Assembly: GCA_013414725.1 (NCBI GenBank)
Contig: CP058706.1
Location: 1,507,971-1,515,223 of the forward strand
Direction of reading: 5' to 3'
DNA from: Coxiellaceae bacterium
GTDB taxonomy: Bacteria > Pseudomonadota > Gammaproteobacteria > GCA-013414725
DNA length: 7,253 bases
Within the stretch, counting starts at the first letter, position 1. Every line of letters begins with the position of its first letter. Positions 7,138 to 7,253 of the stretch are shown here, piece after piece. The notes under the pieces were generated by a model that was not told the DNA's origin, searched no databases, and saw only the letters and a program-made list of their open reading frames with translations. The position numbers were made by a program, and so were the translations under genes.

Positions 7138-7253
7138 ATGCCAGAACCTGGTTTTTTAGTGGAAGCCCAAACCGTACGGGCCATCGTACGAATTGTTGTT
7201 TTGTCGTCTCTCGCAATTTTATTACTGACCGTCTTTATCTATGATAAGACTCA
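7138..7253 (+). CDS. Unrecognised small membrane protein, N-terminus only
   Basis: Thirty-eight codons are visible before the window ends. ATG 7138 follows a strong AAAGGAG site (7125-7131) by six bases, and the gene begins 19 bases after the Mut7-C RNase stop, so it is probably the fourth gene of this operon. The N-terminus is short and soluble (MPEPGFLVEAQTVRAIVR). It is followed by a hydrophobic segment of about 17 residues (IVVLSSLAILLLTVFIY), then Asp-Lys, as expected for a transmembrane helix or uncleaved signal anchor. I do not recognise the family, and too little is present to assign a function. Confidence 0.6.
   Translation, partial: MPEPGFLVEAQTVRAIVRIVVLSSLAILLLTVFIYDKT

Noticed and set aside
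1..7253. CRISPR arrays, tRNA or rRNA genes, insertion sequences and strong intrinsic terminators
   Set aside because: I looked for regularly spaced repeats, cloverleaf-like segments, transposase motifs with terminal repeats, and GC stems followed by T runs, and saw none I could support by eye.

Overview
The window most resembles the chromosome of a gammaproteobacterium. The evidence is an SdhE flavinylation factor, a short ACT-type SerA and a type VI secretion (T6SS) VgrG. The overall look of the proteins would fit a Legionellales-like lineage, but that placement is an impression from protein style and has not been tested. It divides into two halves transcribed away from each other from a roughly 230-base intergenic region (about 4691-4939).

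Left half, minus strand (1-4690): a T6SS spike-and-cargo unit. vgrG (2519-4690) is intact and starts after a clear AAAGGA ribosome binding site. Its stop overlaps, in a TTGA junction, the start of an alpha/beta-hydrolase gene of the Tle (T6SS lipase effector) type (457-2522). That gene is broken: about 688 codons are spread over all three minus-strand frames, joined at four single-base losses. All the expected catalytic pieces (HGYN, HSLG nucleophile elbow, acidic residue, C-terminal His) can still be read across the frames. Just behind it, with a 'TAAAGGA...ATG' junction, is a WD40-like protein (1-445, running off the left edge) that also appears frameshifted near its start. The simplest reading is a VgrG/effector/possible-immunity cassette whose effector and downstream partner have decayed while the spike gene survives.

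Middle (4691-4939): a candidate vgrG promoter (TTGTCA-17-TACGAT) whose -35 box lies inside an imperfect palindrome, a 9-base inverted copy of part of that palindrome close to the sdhE start, and a short GC-rich hairpin resembling dispersed palindromic (REP-like) repeats.

Right half, plus strand (4940-7253): a compact housekeeping operon. It runs sdhE, serA (16-base gap), a Mut7-C ubiquitin/RNase fusion protein (TAAATG, no gap) and the first 38 codons of a small membrane protein (19-base gap). By hand count of 60-base samples these genes are AT-rich (about 37% GC in serA) while vgrG is GC-richer (about 53%), so vgrG may have a different history. The A6/A7 runs in the right-half genes keep their frames, which argues against a uniform base-calling problem as the only cause of the left-half frameshifts.
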